From contig CACLNT010000004.1 in NCBI GenBank assembly GCA_902608385.1, forward strand, positions 1-64,000: a stretch of DNA of 64,000 nt, given 5' to 3'. The notes under the pieces were generated by a model. It did no database searches, was not told the DNA's origin, and worked only from the letters and a program-made list of their open reading frames with translations. The first letter of the stretch is position 1. Each line of letters starts with the position of its first letter. The position numbers and the translations under genes were made by a program. This DNA is from an uncultured Pelagibacteraceae bacterium. Its GTDB lineage: Bacteria > Pseudomonadota > Alphaproteobacteria > Pelagibacterales > Pelagibacteraceae. This document shows, piece by piece, positions 1-9,371 of this stretch.

Positions 1-165
1 ATGTATGTACAACAAGCAAGAGGAGAAGATTCATTTAATTATCATGATCACGTTGAAAGACCTAAGCTTACTATGGGCCAAAATGACAAGAATATAAGAA
101 AAATAGCTAATGAAGAATTATCAAAAATATTTTATAAAGATTTAAAGAAGAAAGGAAGATTTTAA
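1..165 (+). CDS. C-terminal part of an unidentified protein (5' end outside or at window edge)
   Basis: An open frame runs from base 1 to a TAA at 163-165 and gives 54 residues. It begins MYVQQARGEDSF and ends KKKGRF. The ATG at base 1 may be internal, because the window starts there and the frame is open to the edge. Codon use is AT-rich like its neighbours, and the next gene follows after about 10 bases, so it is probably the tail of the first gene in the ureohydrolase/aldehyde dehydrogenase operon. I do not recognise the family; the motif around residues 14-20 (NYHDHVE) has two histidines but no function can be assigned. Confidence 0.6.
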   Translation: MYVQQARGEDSFNYHDHVERPKLTMGQNDKNIRKIANEELSKIFYKDLKKKGRF

Positions 166-175
166 TAAATATACT

Positions 176-1135
176 TTGAAAAAAAATAAAAAAACAATTC
201 AACCAGTGCTCGGAACCAAAGTTCCTAGATTTGCAGGTCCTTCGACTTTTGCAAGATTACCAGAACTACGTGATGTTAAAGAATGTGATATTGCAATTGT
301 TGGTATTCCATTTGATGCAGGTACAAGTTACAGACCAGGTGCAAGATTTGGACCACAAAGTATTAGACAAGCATCAAGACACCTAAGAACCAACTATCAT
401 CCAAATTATGATGCCGAACCATTCGTAGAACAGCAAGTTGCGGATGCTGGAGATATTGCGTGTAACCCATTTAATATTAATGAAGCTATAAAACAAATAG
501 AAGTTGGTGCTTTAAATTTATTAAATAAAGTTGGCGGAATAATTAGTATGGGTGGAGATCACACAATTGCTTTTCCATTATTAAAAGCAGTAAATAAAAT
601 TAACAAAGGTCCAGTAGCATTAGTTCATTTTGATGCACACCTAGATACTTGGGATACATATTTTGGAGCTCCATATACTCATGGAACACCTTTTAGAAGA
701 GCAAGAGAAGAGAATTTATTTTTAGACAATGCTTCAATGCATGTTGGAATAAGAGGACCACTCTATAGTAGAGATGATTTAAAAAATGACGCAAGTTTTG
801 GTTTTAAAATAATTCATTGTGATCAATTTCAAACAGAAGGAATTGATAAAATAGTAGAAAGAATTAGAAAAAGAGTAGGCAACAATCCATTATACTTATC
901 AATAGATATAGATGTTTTAGATCCTGCTCATGCACCAGGAACAGGCACTCCTGAAATTGCAGGAATGACAACAAGAGAAATGGTAAATGTATTAAGAGGT
1001 CTTTCAGGGTTGAATTTAATTTCTGCAGATGTGGTCGAGGTTGCGCCCGCTTATGATCATGCCGAACTTACATCATTAGCCGCAGCTACAATAATTTATG
1101 AATTGACAAATTTATTTGCAAATAAGGAACTTTAG
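176..1135 (+). CDS. Ureohydrolase: agmatinase / guanidinobutyrase family
   Basis: Binuclear manganese ureohydrolase of 319 residues, the usual length for SpeB-type enzymes, which hydrolyse a guanidino compound to urea and an amine. All three metal motifs are visible: GGDH (126-129), DAHLD (153-157) and SIDIDVLDP (242-250). The start is a TTG; no better ATG lies before the conserved N-terminal region. It sits between an unidentified upstream gene and an aldehyde dehydrogenase, and that pairing suits a guanidino acid or agmatine breakdown route toward GABA or a related acid. Substrate choice (agmatine, 4-guanidinobutyrate or 3-guanidinopropionate) cannot be read from sequence alone, so no symbol is given. 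The family call is firm and the substrate is inference. Confidence 0.9.
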   Translation: MKKNKKTIQPVLGTKVPRFAGPSTFARLPELRDVKECDIAIVGIPFDAGTSYRPGARFGPQSIRQASRHLRTNYHPNYDAEPFVEQQVADAGDIACNPFNINEAIKQIEVGALNLLNKVGGIISMGGDHTIAFPLLKAVNKINKGPVALVHFDAHLDTWDTYFGAPYTHGTPFRRAREENLFLDNASMHVGIRGPLYSRDDLKNDASFGFKIIHCDQFQTEGIDKIVERIRKRVGNNPLYLSIDIDVLDPAHAPGTGTPEIAGMTTREMVNVLRGLSGLNLISADVVEVAPAYDHAELTSLAAATIIYELTNLFANKEL

Positions 1136-1149
1136 GATAAGTTTGTCCA

Positions 1150-2586
1150 ATGTTAGATAAAAAAAAATTTTACATTGATGGAAAATGGGTCTCTCCGAAA
1201 AATCCAAAAGAAATCCAAGTTATAAATCCAGCTACAGAAAACAATTGTGCAGTTATATCTTTGGGTGGACCAGAAGATGTAGATGCTGCAGTTGCCTCTG
1301 CTAAAAAAGCATTTGAAACTTGGGGATTTACATCAAAAGAAGAAAAAGTGAAATTATTAGAAGATCTTTATGTTCTTTATAAAAAAAGATGGGCAGATAT
1401 TGCTGAAGCCATAACTTTAGAAATGGGAGCGCCAAAAGATTTTTCATCACAACTTCAAACAGGAACTGGAGCAAGTCATATAAAATCTTTTATTAGATAT
1501 TTAAAAGAATTTAAGTTTGAAAAAATTCTTGGCGAACATGCAAAAAATCAAAATATTTTATATGAACCAAAAGGAGTTTGTGCGCTTATTACTCCTTGGA
1601 ATTGGCCAATGAATCAAGTTTGTCTTAAAGTTATACCAGCGCTTGCAGCTGGTTGTACGATGGTTTTAAAACCATCTGAATTAGCACCTTTATCATCAAT
1701 GATACTTGCAGAAATAATTGATGAAGCAAAATTTCCAAAAGGTGTATTTAATTTAGTAAATGGAGATGGAGCCACAACTGGAAATGCTTTAACTAGCCAT
1801 CCAGAAGTAAATATGATTTCGTTTACAGGCTCGACTAGAGCTGGAGCTTTAATTTCTCAAAATGCAGCTAAAGACTTTAAACGTATAAGCTTAGAGCTTG
1901 GAGGAAAGGGTGCAAATATAATATTTAAAGATGCAGATCCAGAAGCAGTTGAAAGAGGGGCTCTTAGATGTTTTAGAAACTCAGGACAATCTTGCAATGC
2001 TCCAACAAGAATGTTGGTTGAAAAATCAATGTATAACGAAGCAGTTGAAAGAGTTAAAAAATTTGCAAATGAATTAAAAGTTGACGATCCCACAAAAGAA
2101 GGCGATCACATCGGCCCTGTGATATCTGAAACTCAATTCAATAAAATCCAAACTTTAATTCAAAAAGGAATAGATGAAGGAGCAAAATTAGTTGCTGGAG
2201 GACCAGGTAAACCAGATGGTTTAGATAAAGGCTATTTTGTTAAACCTACAGCATTTGCAGATGTTAACAATCAAATGGAAATTGCAAGAACAGAAATTTT
2301 TGGACCAGTTTTATCAATTATTCCTTTTGAAACAGAAGAAGAAGCAATTAAAATTGCAAATGATACTCCTTATGGTCTTACAAACTATATTCAAACTCAA
2401 GATCAGCAAAAAGCAAATAGAGTTGCTCGAAAATTAAGATCTGGAATGGTGGATGTTAATGGAGCAGGCATAGCAGTTGATGCGCCATTTGGGGGATATA
2501 AACACTCAGGCATTGGAAGAGAAGCTGGAGCTCAAGGTTTAGAAGAGTTTTTAGAAACTAAATCAGTTGGTGGGTGGAGCAATTAA
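1150..2586 (+). CDS. NAD(P)-dependent aldehyde dehydrogenase
   Basis: Aldehyde dehydrogenase superfamily member of 478 residues that oxidises an aldehyde to a carboxylic acid in the cytosol. It shows the TPWNWP motif (148-153, oxyanion Asn152), FTGSTRAG (225-232) in the cofactor-binding domain, the general base Glu249 in LELGGK, and the nucleophile Cys282 in GQSC. It follows the ureohydrolase by 14 bases and is probably co-transcribed, which suggests an aminoaldehyde or guanidinoaldehyde substrate. That substrate is inferred from context only. Its stop codon overlaps the end of the convergent argE-type gene by four bases. Confidence 0.9.
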   Translation: MLDKKKFYIDGKWVSPKNPKEIQVINPATENNCAVISLGGPEDVDAAVASAKKAFETWGFTSKEEKVKLLEDLYVLYKKRWADIAEAITLEMGAPKDFSSQLQTGTGASHIKSFIRYLKEFKFEKILGEHAKNQNILYEPKGVCALITPWNWPMNQVCLKVIPALAAGCTMVLKPSELAPLSSMILAEIIDEAKFPKGVFNLVNGDGATTGNALTSHPEVNMISFTGSTRAGALISQNAAKDFKRISLELGGKGANIIFKDADPEAVERGALRCFRNSGQSCNAPTRMLVEKSMYNEAVERVKKFANELKVDDPTKEGDHIGPVISETQFNKIQTLIQKGIDEGAKLVAGGPGKPDGLDKGYFVKPTAFADVNNQMEIARTEIFGPVLSIIPFETEEEAIKIANDTPYGLTNYIQTQDQQKANRVARKLRSGMVDVNGAGIAVDAPFGGYKHSGIGREAGAQGLEEFLETKSVGGWSN

Positions 2587-3773
2587 CTTACTGTTGAATT
2601 TTTTTTAATTCCTTCAAGTAAATTTAAACATTTCTTAAGTTCATCTAAAACAATATATTCATCAACTTTGTGAGCTTGTTCAATTGAACCTGGTCCACAA
2701 ACCGCTGTACTTATGCCAATTTCTTGAAATAAACCAGCTTCTGTTCCAAATGAAACAACTTCTCTAGAGTTGTCACCAGTAATACTAGATACAAATTCAC
2801 ACGCTTCTGAATTTTTTACTCGATCAAAACCAATAATTTCTCCAATTATTTCTTTCTTAATCGATGAGTTTGGAAAAACTTTTTTCATTTCTGGAAGTAA
2901 TACTTCATTTGCATATTTGTCTAATTCTGTATTTAAAAATACTCCATCTTCTTTAACTACAGGTCTCGTTTCCCAATTTACAAAACATTTATCAGCAATT
3001 ACATTGTGCGCTATTCCTCCAAAAACTCCTCCTATTTGAAGAGTAGAATGCGGAGGGTCAAAAATTGAATTTTTTGGTGCTCTATCTTTTAGTTTCTGTC
3101 GTAATTCTATTAATTTATTTACATACCTTGCTGCATACTCAACAGCACTTACGCCTTTGTGGGGCTGAGAACTATGACCAGCTAAACCTTCAAAATAAGT
3201 TGTATATTCATAACAACCTTTATGAGCGTCAATTATTTTCATGTTTGTTGGTTCACCAACTACACATATTCCATTTTTAAACCCTCTTTTTTTTAATTCT
3301 TGAATTAAAATTGGAGCTCCTTTACATGCAGTTTCTTCATCAAATGTAAAAGAAAAATGAATATCCCTATTTAAATCAGATTTTGAAAAAATTGGTGCAT
3401 ACGCTAGAGTACATGCAATGAAACCTTTCATATCACAAGCTCCTCTTCCATAAAGTTTATCCTCTTTAATTACTGCTTCAAATGGATTTGTGGACCACCC
3501 TTTTGAAACTGGAACAACATCTGTATGACCGGAAAGTATAATTGGTACTTTGCCGTTTGGTTTTTTTGCTTTTAGAGTTGCAAAAAGATTGACTCTTTTT
3601 TTATCTTCATCAAAAGTTTTAAAAGAAGTAGCACCAAGTTTTTTTAAAATTTCATCACAATAATTGATTAAAGAATTATTATCTTCCCCTGAAACAGTTT
3701 TAAAAGCAATTAAATCTGAAAGTATTTTTACAGAGTTTTCATACAATGTTTGCAAATTTTTTTCTGTACTCAT
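2583..3773 (-). CDS. argE: Acetylornithine deacetylase (M20 family)
   Basis: Zinc-dependent M20 amidohydrolase of 396 residues, the normal ArgE length. ArgE removes the acetyl group from N-acetylornithine in arginine synthesis. Metal-site motifs are SGHTDVVP (His83, Asp85), GRGACDMKG (Asp114), DEE (145-147, with the general base and a metal ligand) and GEPT (173-176). The gene is alone on the minus strand, convergent with the aldehyde dehydrogenase and divergent from csaA. ArgE and succinyl-diaminopimelate desuccinylase (DapE) are close relatives. ArgE fits better on overall pattern, and the nearby guanidino-compound gene is compatible with arginine metabolism. A related deacylase remains possible. 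Confidence 0.8.
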   Translation of the reverse strand: MSTEKNLQTLYENSVKILSDLIAFKTVSGEDNNSLINYCDEILKKLGATSFKTFDEDKKRVNLFATLKAKKPNGKVPIILSGHTDVVPVSKGWSTNPFEAVIKEDKLYGRGACDMKGFIACTLAYAPIFSKSDLNRDIHFSFTFDEETACKGAPILIQELKKRGFKNGICVVGEPTNMKIIDAHKGCYEYTTYFEGLAGHSSQPHKGVSAVEYAARYVNKLIELRQKLKDRAPKNSIFDPPHSTLQIGGVFGGIAHNVIADKCFVNWETRPVVKEDGVFLNTELDKYANEVLLPEMKKVFPNSSIKKEIIGEIIGFDRVKNSEACEFVSSITGDNSREVVSFGTEAGLFQEIGISTAVCGPGSIEQAHKVDEYIVLDELKKCLNLLEGIKKNSTVS

Positions 3774-3800
3774 ATATTAAATGAATTATATATTAATTTT

Positions 3801-4142
3801 ATGAAAGAACAAATAACCTACGATATATTTGATAAAGTAGATATAAGAATTGGAACAGTAATTTCTGTTAAAAAAAATGAAAAAGCCAGAAAACCCTCTT
3901 TAATTATTGAAGTTGATTTTGGAAATGAAATTGGAATCAAACAATCTTCTGCCCAAATTACACACTATTATAATGAAGAAAATTTAAAAGGAAAACAAGT
4001 AATTGGAGTTTGCAACTTTCCAGAAAAAAATATTGCAGGAGTTAAATCTGAATTTCTTGTACTAGGAGCCCTTGAAGAAGATGGAAAAGTAATGTTGCTA
4101 CATCCATCTCAACTGACGAAGAACGGTTTAAAAATTGCTTAA
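3801..4142 (+). CDS. csaA: CsaA-type tRNA-binding-domain protein
   Basis: A 113-residue protein consisting of one OB-fold tRNA-binding domain of the EMAP II/CsaA type. The characteristic strings DIRIGTV, KARKPS, IGIKQSSAQIT and GVCNFPEK occur in the order expected for CsaA. CsaA was described as a secretion-related chaperone in Bacillus and is found as a dimer; its role in alphaproteobacteria is not settled. The open frame extends further upstream to 3750, but that part reads as the antisense of the argE start region and lacks similarity. The ATG at 3801 gives the normal family length. Confidence 0.85.
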   Translation: MKEQITYDIFDKVDIRIGTVISVKKNEKARKPSLIIEVDFGNEIGIKQSSAQITHYYNEENLKGKQVIGVCNFPEKNIAGVKSEFLVLGALEEDGKVMLLHPSQLTKNGLKIA

Positions 4143-4158
4143 ATAAAATAATTGCTTC

Positions 4159-4749
4159 ATGCATCCAAATTTATTATCATTAATGTTATTTTGTTTTGTA
4201 ACAAGCTGTACACCAGGTCCTAATAATATTTTAGCTTCTTATTCTGCATTTAATTTTGGTATAAAGAAAACTCTACCACATATGTTAGGAGTGGCCTTAG
4301 GTTACACATCAATGATAACTATTTTAGATGTAGGTTTAATACTTCCCTTTAAAAAGTACCCTATTATCCAAGATGTATTAAAGATTTTAGGTTCAATTTT
4401 TTTAATTTATTTAGCCTATAAAATTTCATTTTCAAAATCAAATTCTGGAAATTTAGTTAACAATCCAGTTAAATTTTTTCAAAGTTATTTTTTCCAATTT
4501 ATTAATCCAAAAGGAGTTTCAGTAGCTGTTATTACGATTGTAACCTTTGTAGATAGCACTAATTATTATTTACAGCATTCTCTTTGGATAATAGGAGTAT
4601 CTTTCTTTTTTGCTTGTTTTAGTATTTCTTTTTGGTCGATACTGGGCAAATTTTTAAGAAAATTTGCATCAAATGAAAAATTTATTAAAAACTTTAATTA
4701 TATTATGTCATTCTTACTTGTAAGTTGTATAGCTACATTTTATTTATAA
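4159..4749 (+). CDS. LysE/RhtB-family amino acid exporter
   Basis: Integral inner-membrane protein of 196 residues with about five or six hydrophobic segments. The family signature TPGPNN lies at 18-23, followed by a conserved glycine-rich helix, as in RhtB/LysE exporters of amino acids and homoserine-like compounds. It starts 16 bases after csaA and ends 3 bases before aconitase, so it may share their transcript. The exported substrate cannot be inferred; the family is broad and often over-annotated as threonine or leucine efflux. Confidence 0.85.
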   Translation: MHPNLLSLMLFCFVTSCTPGPNNILASYSAFNFGIKKTLPHMLGVALGYTSMITILDVGLILPFKKYPIIQDVLKILGSIFLIYLAYKISFSKSNSGNLVNNPVKFFQSYFFQFINPKGVSVAVITIVTFVDSTNYYLQHSLWIIGVSFFFACFSISFWSILGKFLRKFASNEKFIKNFNYIMSFLLVSCIATFYL

Positions 4750-4752
4750 AAT

Positions 4753-7422
4753 ATGAAACCTGGACAAAAAAATTCTTACAATTCTTTAAAAACTATAACT
4801 ATTGATGGAAAAGATTATAAATACTATTCTCTTTTAGAAGCTGAAAAAAATGGATTAAGTGGAATTTCAAAACTTCCAAAATCTTTAAAAGTACTATTGG
4901 AAAATTTGTTAAGGTATGAAGATGATTTAACTGTTACAAAAAATCAAATAGAAGCAGTAAAAAATTGGCTTAAAAGCAAAAAATCTTCTACAGAAATAGC
5001 TTATCGTCCAGCAAGAGTTTTATTACAGGATTACACTGGTATTCCAGCAGTAGCAGATCTTGCTGCAATGAGAGAAGCTGTTAAAGAAAAAAACAAAGAT
5101 CCAAATACTATTAACCCACTTTCTGCAGTAGATTTGGTAATCGATCACTCTGTTCAAGTGGATAAATTTGCCAATAAAGACTCTTTAGAAAAAAATGTTG
5201 AGATAGAATTTAAAAGAAATGGTGAAAGATATTCTTTTTTAAAATGGGGACAGCAAGCTTTTAATAATTTTAGAATTGTTCCTCCAGGAACAGGCATTTG
5301 TCATCAAGTAAACTTAGAATATTTGTCAAAGGTAGTTTGGACTGAAAAATTTGAAGGAAAAGATTTTTTATTTCCAGATACTTTAGTTGGAACGGATAGC
5401 CACACAACTATGGTTAATGGATTATCAGTTCTTGGCTGGGGAGTTGGAGGTATTGAAGCGGAAGCCGGCATGTTGGGTCAACCTATTTCAATGTTAATTC
5501 CAGAAGTTATAGGTTTTAAAATAAGCAATAAACTGCCAGAAGGCACAACTGCAACTGATTTAGTTTTAACTGTTGTAAAAATGCTTAGAGACAAGGGTGT
5601 CGTTGGTAAATTTGTAGAATTTTATGGAGAAGGTTTAAAAAATTTATCTTTAGCTGATAGAGCTACTATTGCAAATATGGCACCAGAGTATGGTGCAACT
5701 TGTGGATTTTTCCCAATTGATAATGAAACTTTAAAATATTTAAAATTTTCAGGTAGAAATAATTCCACTCTACAAATTGTTGAAGAGTATGCAAAAGAAC
5801 AAGGCTTATGGTCAAGTGAAGATATTGAATTTACTGATACTTTATCATTAGATATGTCTACCGTTGTTCCAACAATTTCCGGTCCAAAAAGACCACAAGA
5901 TAAAGTTTTATTAACTGAAGCTTCAGATAATTTTAAAACAATTTTTAAAAATATAACAAACAGAGAAAAACCCAATACCTCAAAAGTTTTAGGGACAGAT
6001 TATGAAATTAAAGATGGCTCAATATTAATTGCTGCCATAACTTCTTGCACAAATACCTCAAACCCAAATGTTTTAATTGGAGCAGGGTTATTAGCAAAAA
6101 AAGCTGTAGAGTATGGATTAAAAACTAAACCATGGGTGAAAACTTCATTAGCGCCAGGTTCACAGGTTGTAACTGATTACTTAGCTAAAGCTGGATTAAA
6201 TGTATTTTTAGATAAATTAGGTTTTAATTTAGTTGGCTATGGTTGTACTACTTGTATTGGAAATTCTGGACCTTTAGATGTAAATATTTCTGAATCCATA
6301 AAAAAAGATAATATTTATGCAGTTTCAGTTTTATCAGGAAATCGAAATTTTGAAGGCCGAATATCTCCATTAATTAAAGCTAATTATTTAGCATCACCTC
6401 CACTTGTTGTTGCTTATGCATTAGCAGGTTATATGGAATTTGATCTTTATAATGATTCATTAGGAAAAAATTCTGAAGGTAAAGATATTTATTTAAAAGA
6501 CCTTTGGCCTTCAAATAAAGAAATTGAAGATACTTTAAGAAGTTCTTTAAATCCTGATATGTTTGTAAAAAGATATTCAAATATTTCTAAAGGACCAGAA
6601 CAATGGCAAAAAATCAAAACTTTAAAAAGTAGTATTTATAATTGGGATGAAAGTTCGACTTATGTAAAAAAACCACCATTTTTTGAAAATTTAAAGAAGG
6701 ACCCAGAAGGATTTAAAGAAATAAAAAATGCAAGACCTTTATTAATTTTAGGAGATATGATCACAACTGATCATATTTCGCCAGCAGGCTCTATTCAAAA
6801 AGATAGCCCTACAGGTGAATATTTCATGAAACATCAAATCTTGACAAAAGATTATAATTCATACGGATCAAGAAGAGGTAATCACGAAGTAATGATGAGA
6901 GGAACTTTTGGAAATATAAGAATTAGAAATGAGATGGCACCTGGAACAGAGGGTGGTTTTACAAAATTATACCCAGAAGGAAAAGTTATGCCAGTTTATG
7001 ATGCTGTGACAGAATATAAAAAAAGAGGAACAGATCTAGTTGTTATAGGTGGAAAAGAGTATGGAACAGGCTCATCTAGAGATTGGGCCGCAAAAGGTAC
7101 AAAGTTGTTAGGCGTAAAAATTGTTATAGCTGAAAGCTTTGAAAGGATTCACCGGTCAAATTTGATTGGCATGGGTATACTTCCACTTCAGTTTATTGAT
7201 GGAATGGATAGATTAAGTCTAAAGTTGACTGGATCTGAATTATTAAGTGTAATTGATATAGAAAAAGGTATTTTACCTTCCGATAAAGTAGAGGTGGAAA
7301 TAAAATACACATCTGGAGAGATAAAAAAAATCAAGACACTTTGCAGAATTGATACTAAAAATGAATTAGAATATTATAAAAATGGAGGCATACTTCAGTA
7401 CGTTTTACGGAATATGATTTAA
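4753..7422 (+). CDS. acnA: Aconitate hydratase A
   Basis: Aconitase of 889 residues that interconverts citrate and isocitrate in the TCA cycle with a [4Fe-4S] cluster. The three cluster cysteines are visible: Cys432 in SCTNTSNP, and Cys498 and Cys501 in GCTTCIG. The substrate-binding GTDSHTT (213-219) and the C-terminal swivel-domain GSSRDWAAKG are intact. Length matches AcnA/IRP-type aconitases and not AcnB. The ATG at 4753 sits directly after the exporter gene. The next gene starts 2 bases after the stop, so co-transcription with the YfgM-like gene is likely although the functions are unrelated. Confidence 0.97.
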   Translation: MKPGQKNSYNSLKTITIDGKDYKYYSLLEAEKNGLSGISKLPKSLKVLLENLLRYEDDLTVTKNQIEAVKNWLKSKKSSTEIAYRPARVLLQDYTGIPAVADLAAMREAVKEKNKDPNTINPLSAVDLVIDHSVQVDKFANKDSLEKNVEIEFKRNGERYSFLKWGQQAFNNFRIVPPGTGICHQVNLEYLSKVVWTEKFEGKDFLFPDTLVGTDSHTTMVNGLSVLGWGVGGIEAEAGMLGQPISMLIPEVIGFKISNKLPEGTTATDLVLTVVKMLRDKGVVGKFVEFYGEGLKNLSLADRATIANMAPEYGATCGFFPIDNETLKYLKFSGRNNSTLQIVEEYAKEQGLWSSEDIEFTDTLSLDMSTVVPTISGPKRPQDKVLLTEASDNFKTIFKNITNREKPNTSKVLGTDYEIKDGSILIAAITSCTNTSNPNVLIGAGLLAKKAVEYGLKTKPWVKTSLAPGSQVVTDYLAKAGLNVFLDKLGFNLVGYGCTTCIGNSGPLDVNISESIKKDNIYAVSVLSGNRNFEGRISPLIKANYLASPPLVVAYALAGYMEFDLYNDSLGKNSEGKDIYLKDLWPSNKEIEDTLRSSLNPDMFVKRYSNISKGPEQWQKIKTLKSSIYNWDESSTYVKKPPFFENLKKDPEGFKEIKNARPLLILGDMITTDHISPAGSIQKDSPTGEYFMKHQILTKDYNSYGSRRGNHEVMMRGTFGNIRIRNEMAPGTEGGFTKLYPEGKVMPVYDAVTEYKKRGTDLVVIGGKEYGTGSSRDWAAKGTKLLGVKIVIAESFERIHRSNLIGMGILPLQFIDGMDRLSLKLTGSELLSVIDIEKGILPSDKVEVEIKYTSGEIKKIKTLCRIDTKNELEYYKNGGILQYVLRNMI

Positions 7423-7424
7423 CC

Positions 7425-8072
7425 ATGGATGAAGATACAGCAATAATTAACGAAAATACAAGAAAAGAGAAAATTAAAGTTTTTTTTGTCAATAATGCAA
7501 AAAAAATAATAACTATAATTTCAACACTTGTTTTAATTCTTTTTGGATATTTTGCTTTTCAAGAATTTGAAAAAAAAAATAAAATTAAATTAGCAGACAG
7601 GTACAATTTTGCAAAAATAGAATTTATTTCTGGAGATAAAAATAATAAAGTAAAAAATGAATTAATAGATATAGTTAATGAAAAAGATAGAACTTATTCT
7701 CCACTGGCTCTATATTTTTTAATTGATAATAATATTATTAGTGAAAATAAAAAGATAAATGAACTTTTTGACATAGTAATAAACGAAACAAGTTTAGAAA
7801 AAGAAATTAAAAATTTGGTAATTTATAAAAAGGCTTTATTTAATTCAGATTTTGAGTCTGAAAATAATTTAATTAAAATTTTAAATCCTATTATTAATTC
7901 AGATAGCGTTTGGAAATCACATGCGCTTTACTTAATGGGAGAATATTTTTATTATAAAAACCATAAGCAAAAATCTAAAGAATTTTTTAATCAAATTCTA
8001 ACTTTAGAAAATAGTAACCCAAATATTAAAATAGAAGCTGAAAAAAGATTAAATAGAGATTTAAGTGATTAG
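7425..8072 (+). CDS. YfgM-like membrane-anchored TPR-type protein
   Basis: A 215-residue protein with a short cytoplasmic N-terminus, one transmembrane helix at about 28-46 (ITIISTLVLILFGYFAF) and a helical tail that would lie in the periplasm. The C-terminal part (about 150-210) looks like a degenerate TPR pair. This architecture and its position directly before bamB are typical of the YfgM family, which in E. coli is an accessory protein of the SecYEG translocon and periplasmic chaperone network. The gene overlaps the BamB start by 8 bases, indicating translational coupling. It is lysine- and asparagine-rich, as expected for the base composition, so the family call rests on layout and weak similarity. 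Confidence 0.7.
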   Translation: MDEDTAIINENTRKEKIKVFFVNNAKKIITIISTLVLILFGYFAFQEFEKKNKIKLADRYNFAKIEFISGDKNNKVKNELIDIVNEKDRTYSPLALYFLIDNNIISENKKINELFDIVINETSLEKEIKNLVIYKKALFNSDFESENNLIKILNPIINSDSVWKSHALYLMGEYFYYKNHKQKSKEFFNQILTLENSNPNIKIEAEKRLNRDLSD

Positions 8073-9369
8073 ATTTTTAAGTACTTTGTTATTAATATTA
8101 TTTGTAGCTAGTTGTTCTTTAAATAAAAAATCTAGCTTTTGGACAAAAGGTGAAAAGATATCTAATGAAAAACAAAAACTTATCAAAGTATTATTTCAGG
8201 ATGAAAAAGTTCAAGAAACCGAATTTAATCCAAATCTAAAAATAAATTTAAAAGAAAAAGTTGTTAACAATAGCTTTATTAACAACCTAAATAATAACAA
8301 TGGAAGAATTAACTATAACGGTAAATTAAAGAGCATTTCTAGATTTAAGTTTTCAAAGATAGATCATTTTGATCAATTTGAACCACGCATTATTTTTTCA
8401 AAAAATAATGTTATTTTTTTTGACAACAAGGGATCAATACTTAAATTTGATAATTCTTCAAAATTGATTTGGAAAAAAAATCATTATTCAAAATCAGAAA
8501 AAAAATTAAAACCAATATTATTTTTTGCCAACAATAAAGATACTTTAATAGTAGTAGATACTATTGCAAAATTGTACGCCATGAACATTAAAACTGGAGA
8601 ATTATTATGGTCAAAAAATAATTCTGCACATTTCAACTCACAAGTTAAAGTTTATAAAGATAAATTTTTTGCAATTGATTCTAAAAATATTTTGAGATGT
8701 TATTCAATAAAAGATGGTACCGAAATTTGGAATATAAGAACTGAAACATCACTTATAAAATCAGTAAAAAAACTTTCGCTACTTATTAAAGAGAATACAG
8801 TTTATTTTAATAATTCTATAGGAGATGTATCTGCAGTTGATATTGAAAATGGAGAATTATTATGGCTTACACCCACACATAACACCAAAGTTACAGGCCA
8901 ATCATTTTTTACAAAATCATCTGTTTTAGTGGGTCATAACAATTCAATTTATTTATCTAACGATAAAAATGAGTTTTTTTCACTAGATTTTAAAACTGGG
9001 ATTATAAACTGGCAGCATGAAATTAACTCGATTTTAACTCCAACTATAGTGAATAATTTAATTTTTACAGTAACAATGAAAGGATTTTTAGTAGTTATTG
9101 ATAGCAAACAAGGAAATATTATTAGAAAGACTGATATTTTTAAACAATTTAAAAGAAAAAAACGATTAAAAATTAAACCAATTGGATTTATTATGGGATC
9201 AAAAAACATTTATTTAACAACAAATCATGGAAGGCTATTGGTTGTTAATGTAGCTTTGGGTAAAACTATATCAATGCTTAAAATAGATAATGAAAAAATT
9301 TCAAGACCATTTGTTTTAAATCAAAATTTATATATAATTAAAGAAAATTCTATTATTAAACTTAATTGA
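8065..9369 (+). CDS. bamB: Outer membrane assembly lipoprotein BamB
   Basis: A 434-residue lipoprotein with a signal peptide and lipobox VASC (lipidated Cys17) followed by a PQQ-like beta-propeller. Repeated blades end in the recurrent tryptophan pattern, for example LYAMNIKTGELLWSK (about 172-186), VSAVDIENGELLW and FFSLDFKTGIINW. BamB is the propeller subunit of the BAM complex that folds outer-membrane beta-barrels. The start is GTG at 8065, inside the end of the YfgM-like gene. In many proteobacteria the GTPase gene der follows bamB; here a cupin gene follows instead. The N-terminal 100 residues are low-complexity and Asn/Lys-rich. Confidence 0.85.
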   Translation: MIRFLSTLLLILFVASCSLNKKSSFWTKGEKISNEKQKLIKVLFQDEKVQETEFNPNLKINLKEKVVNNSFINNLNNNNGRINYNGKLKSISRFKFSKIDHFDQFEPRIIFSKNNVIFFDNKGSILKFDNSSKLIWKKNHYSKSEKKLKPILFFANNKDTLIVVDTIAKLYAMNIKTGELLWSKNNSAHFNSQVKVYKDKFFAIDSKNILRCYSIKDGTEIWNIRTETSLIKSVKKLSLLIKENTVYFNNSIGDVSAVDIENGELLWLTPTHNTKVTGQSFFTKSSVLVGHNNSIYLSNDKNEFFSLDFKTGIINWQHEINSILTPTIVNNLIFTVTMKGFLVVIDSKQGNIIRKTDIFKQFKRKKRLKIKPIGFIMGSKNIYLTTNHGRLLVVNVALGKTISMLKIDNEKISRPFVLNQNLYIIKENSIIKLN

Positions 9370-9371
9370 TA

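Noticed and set aside
5622..5975. A 117-codon minus-strand frame within aconitase
   Set aside because: Antisense shadow of a well-supported gene.
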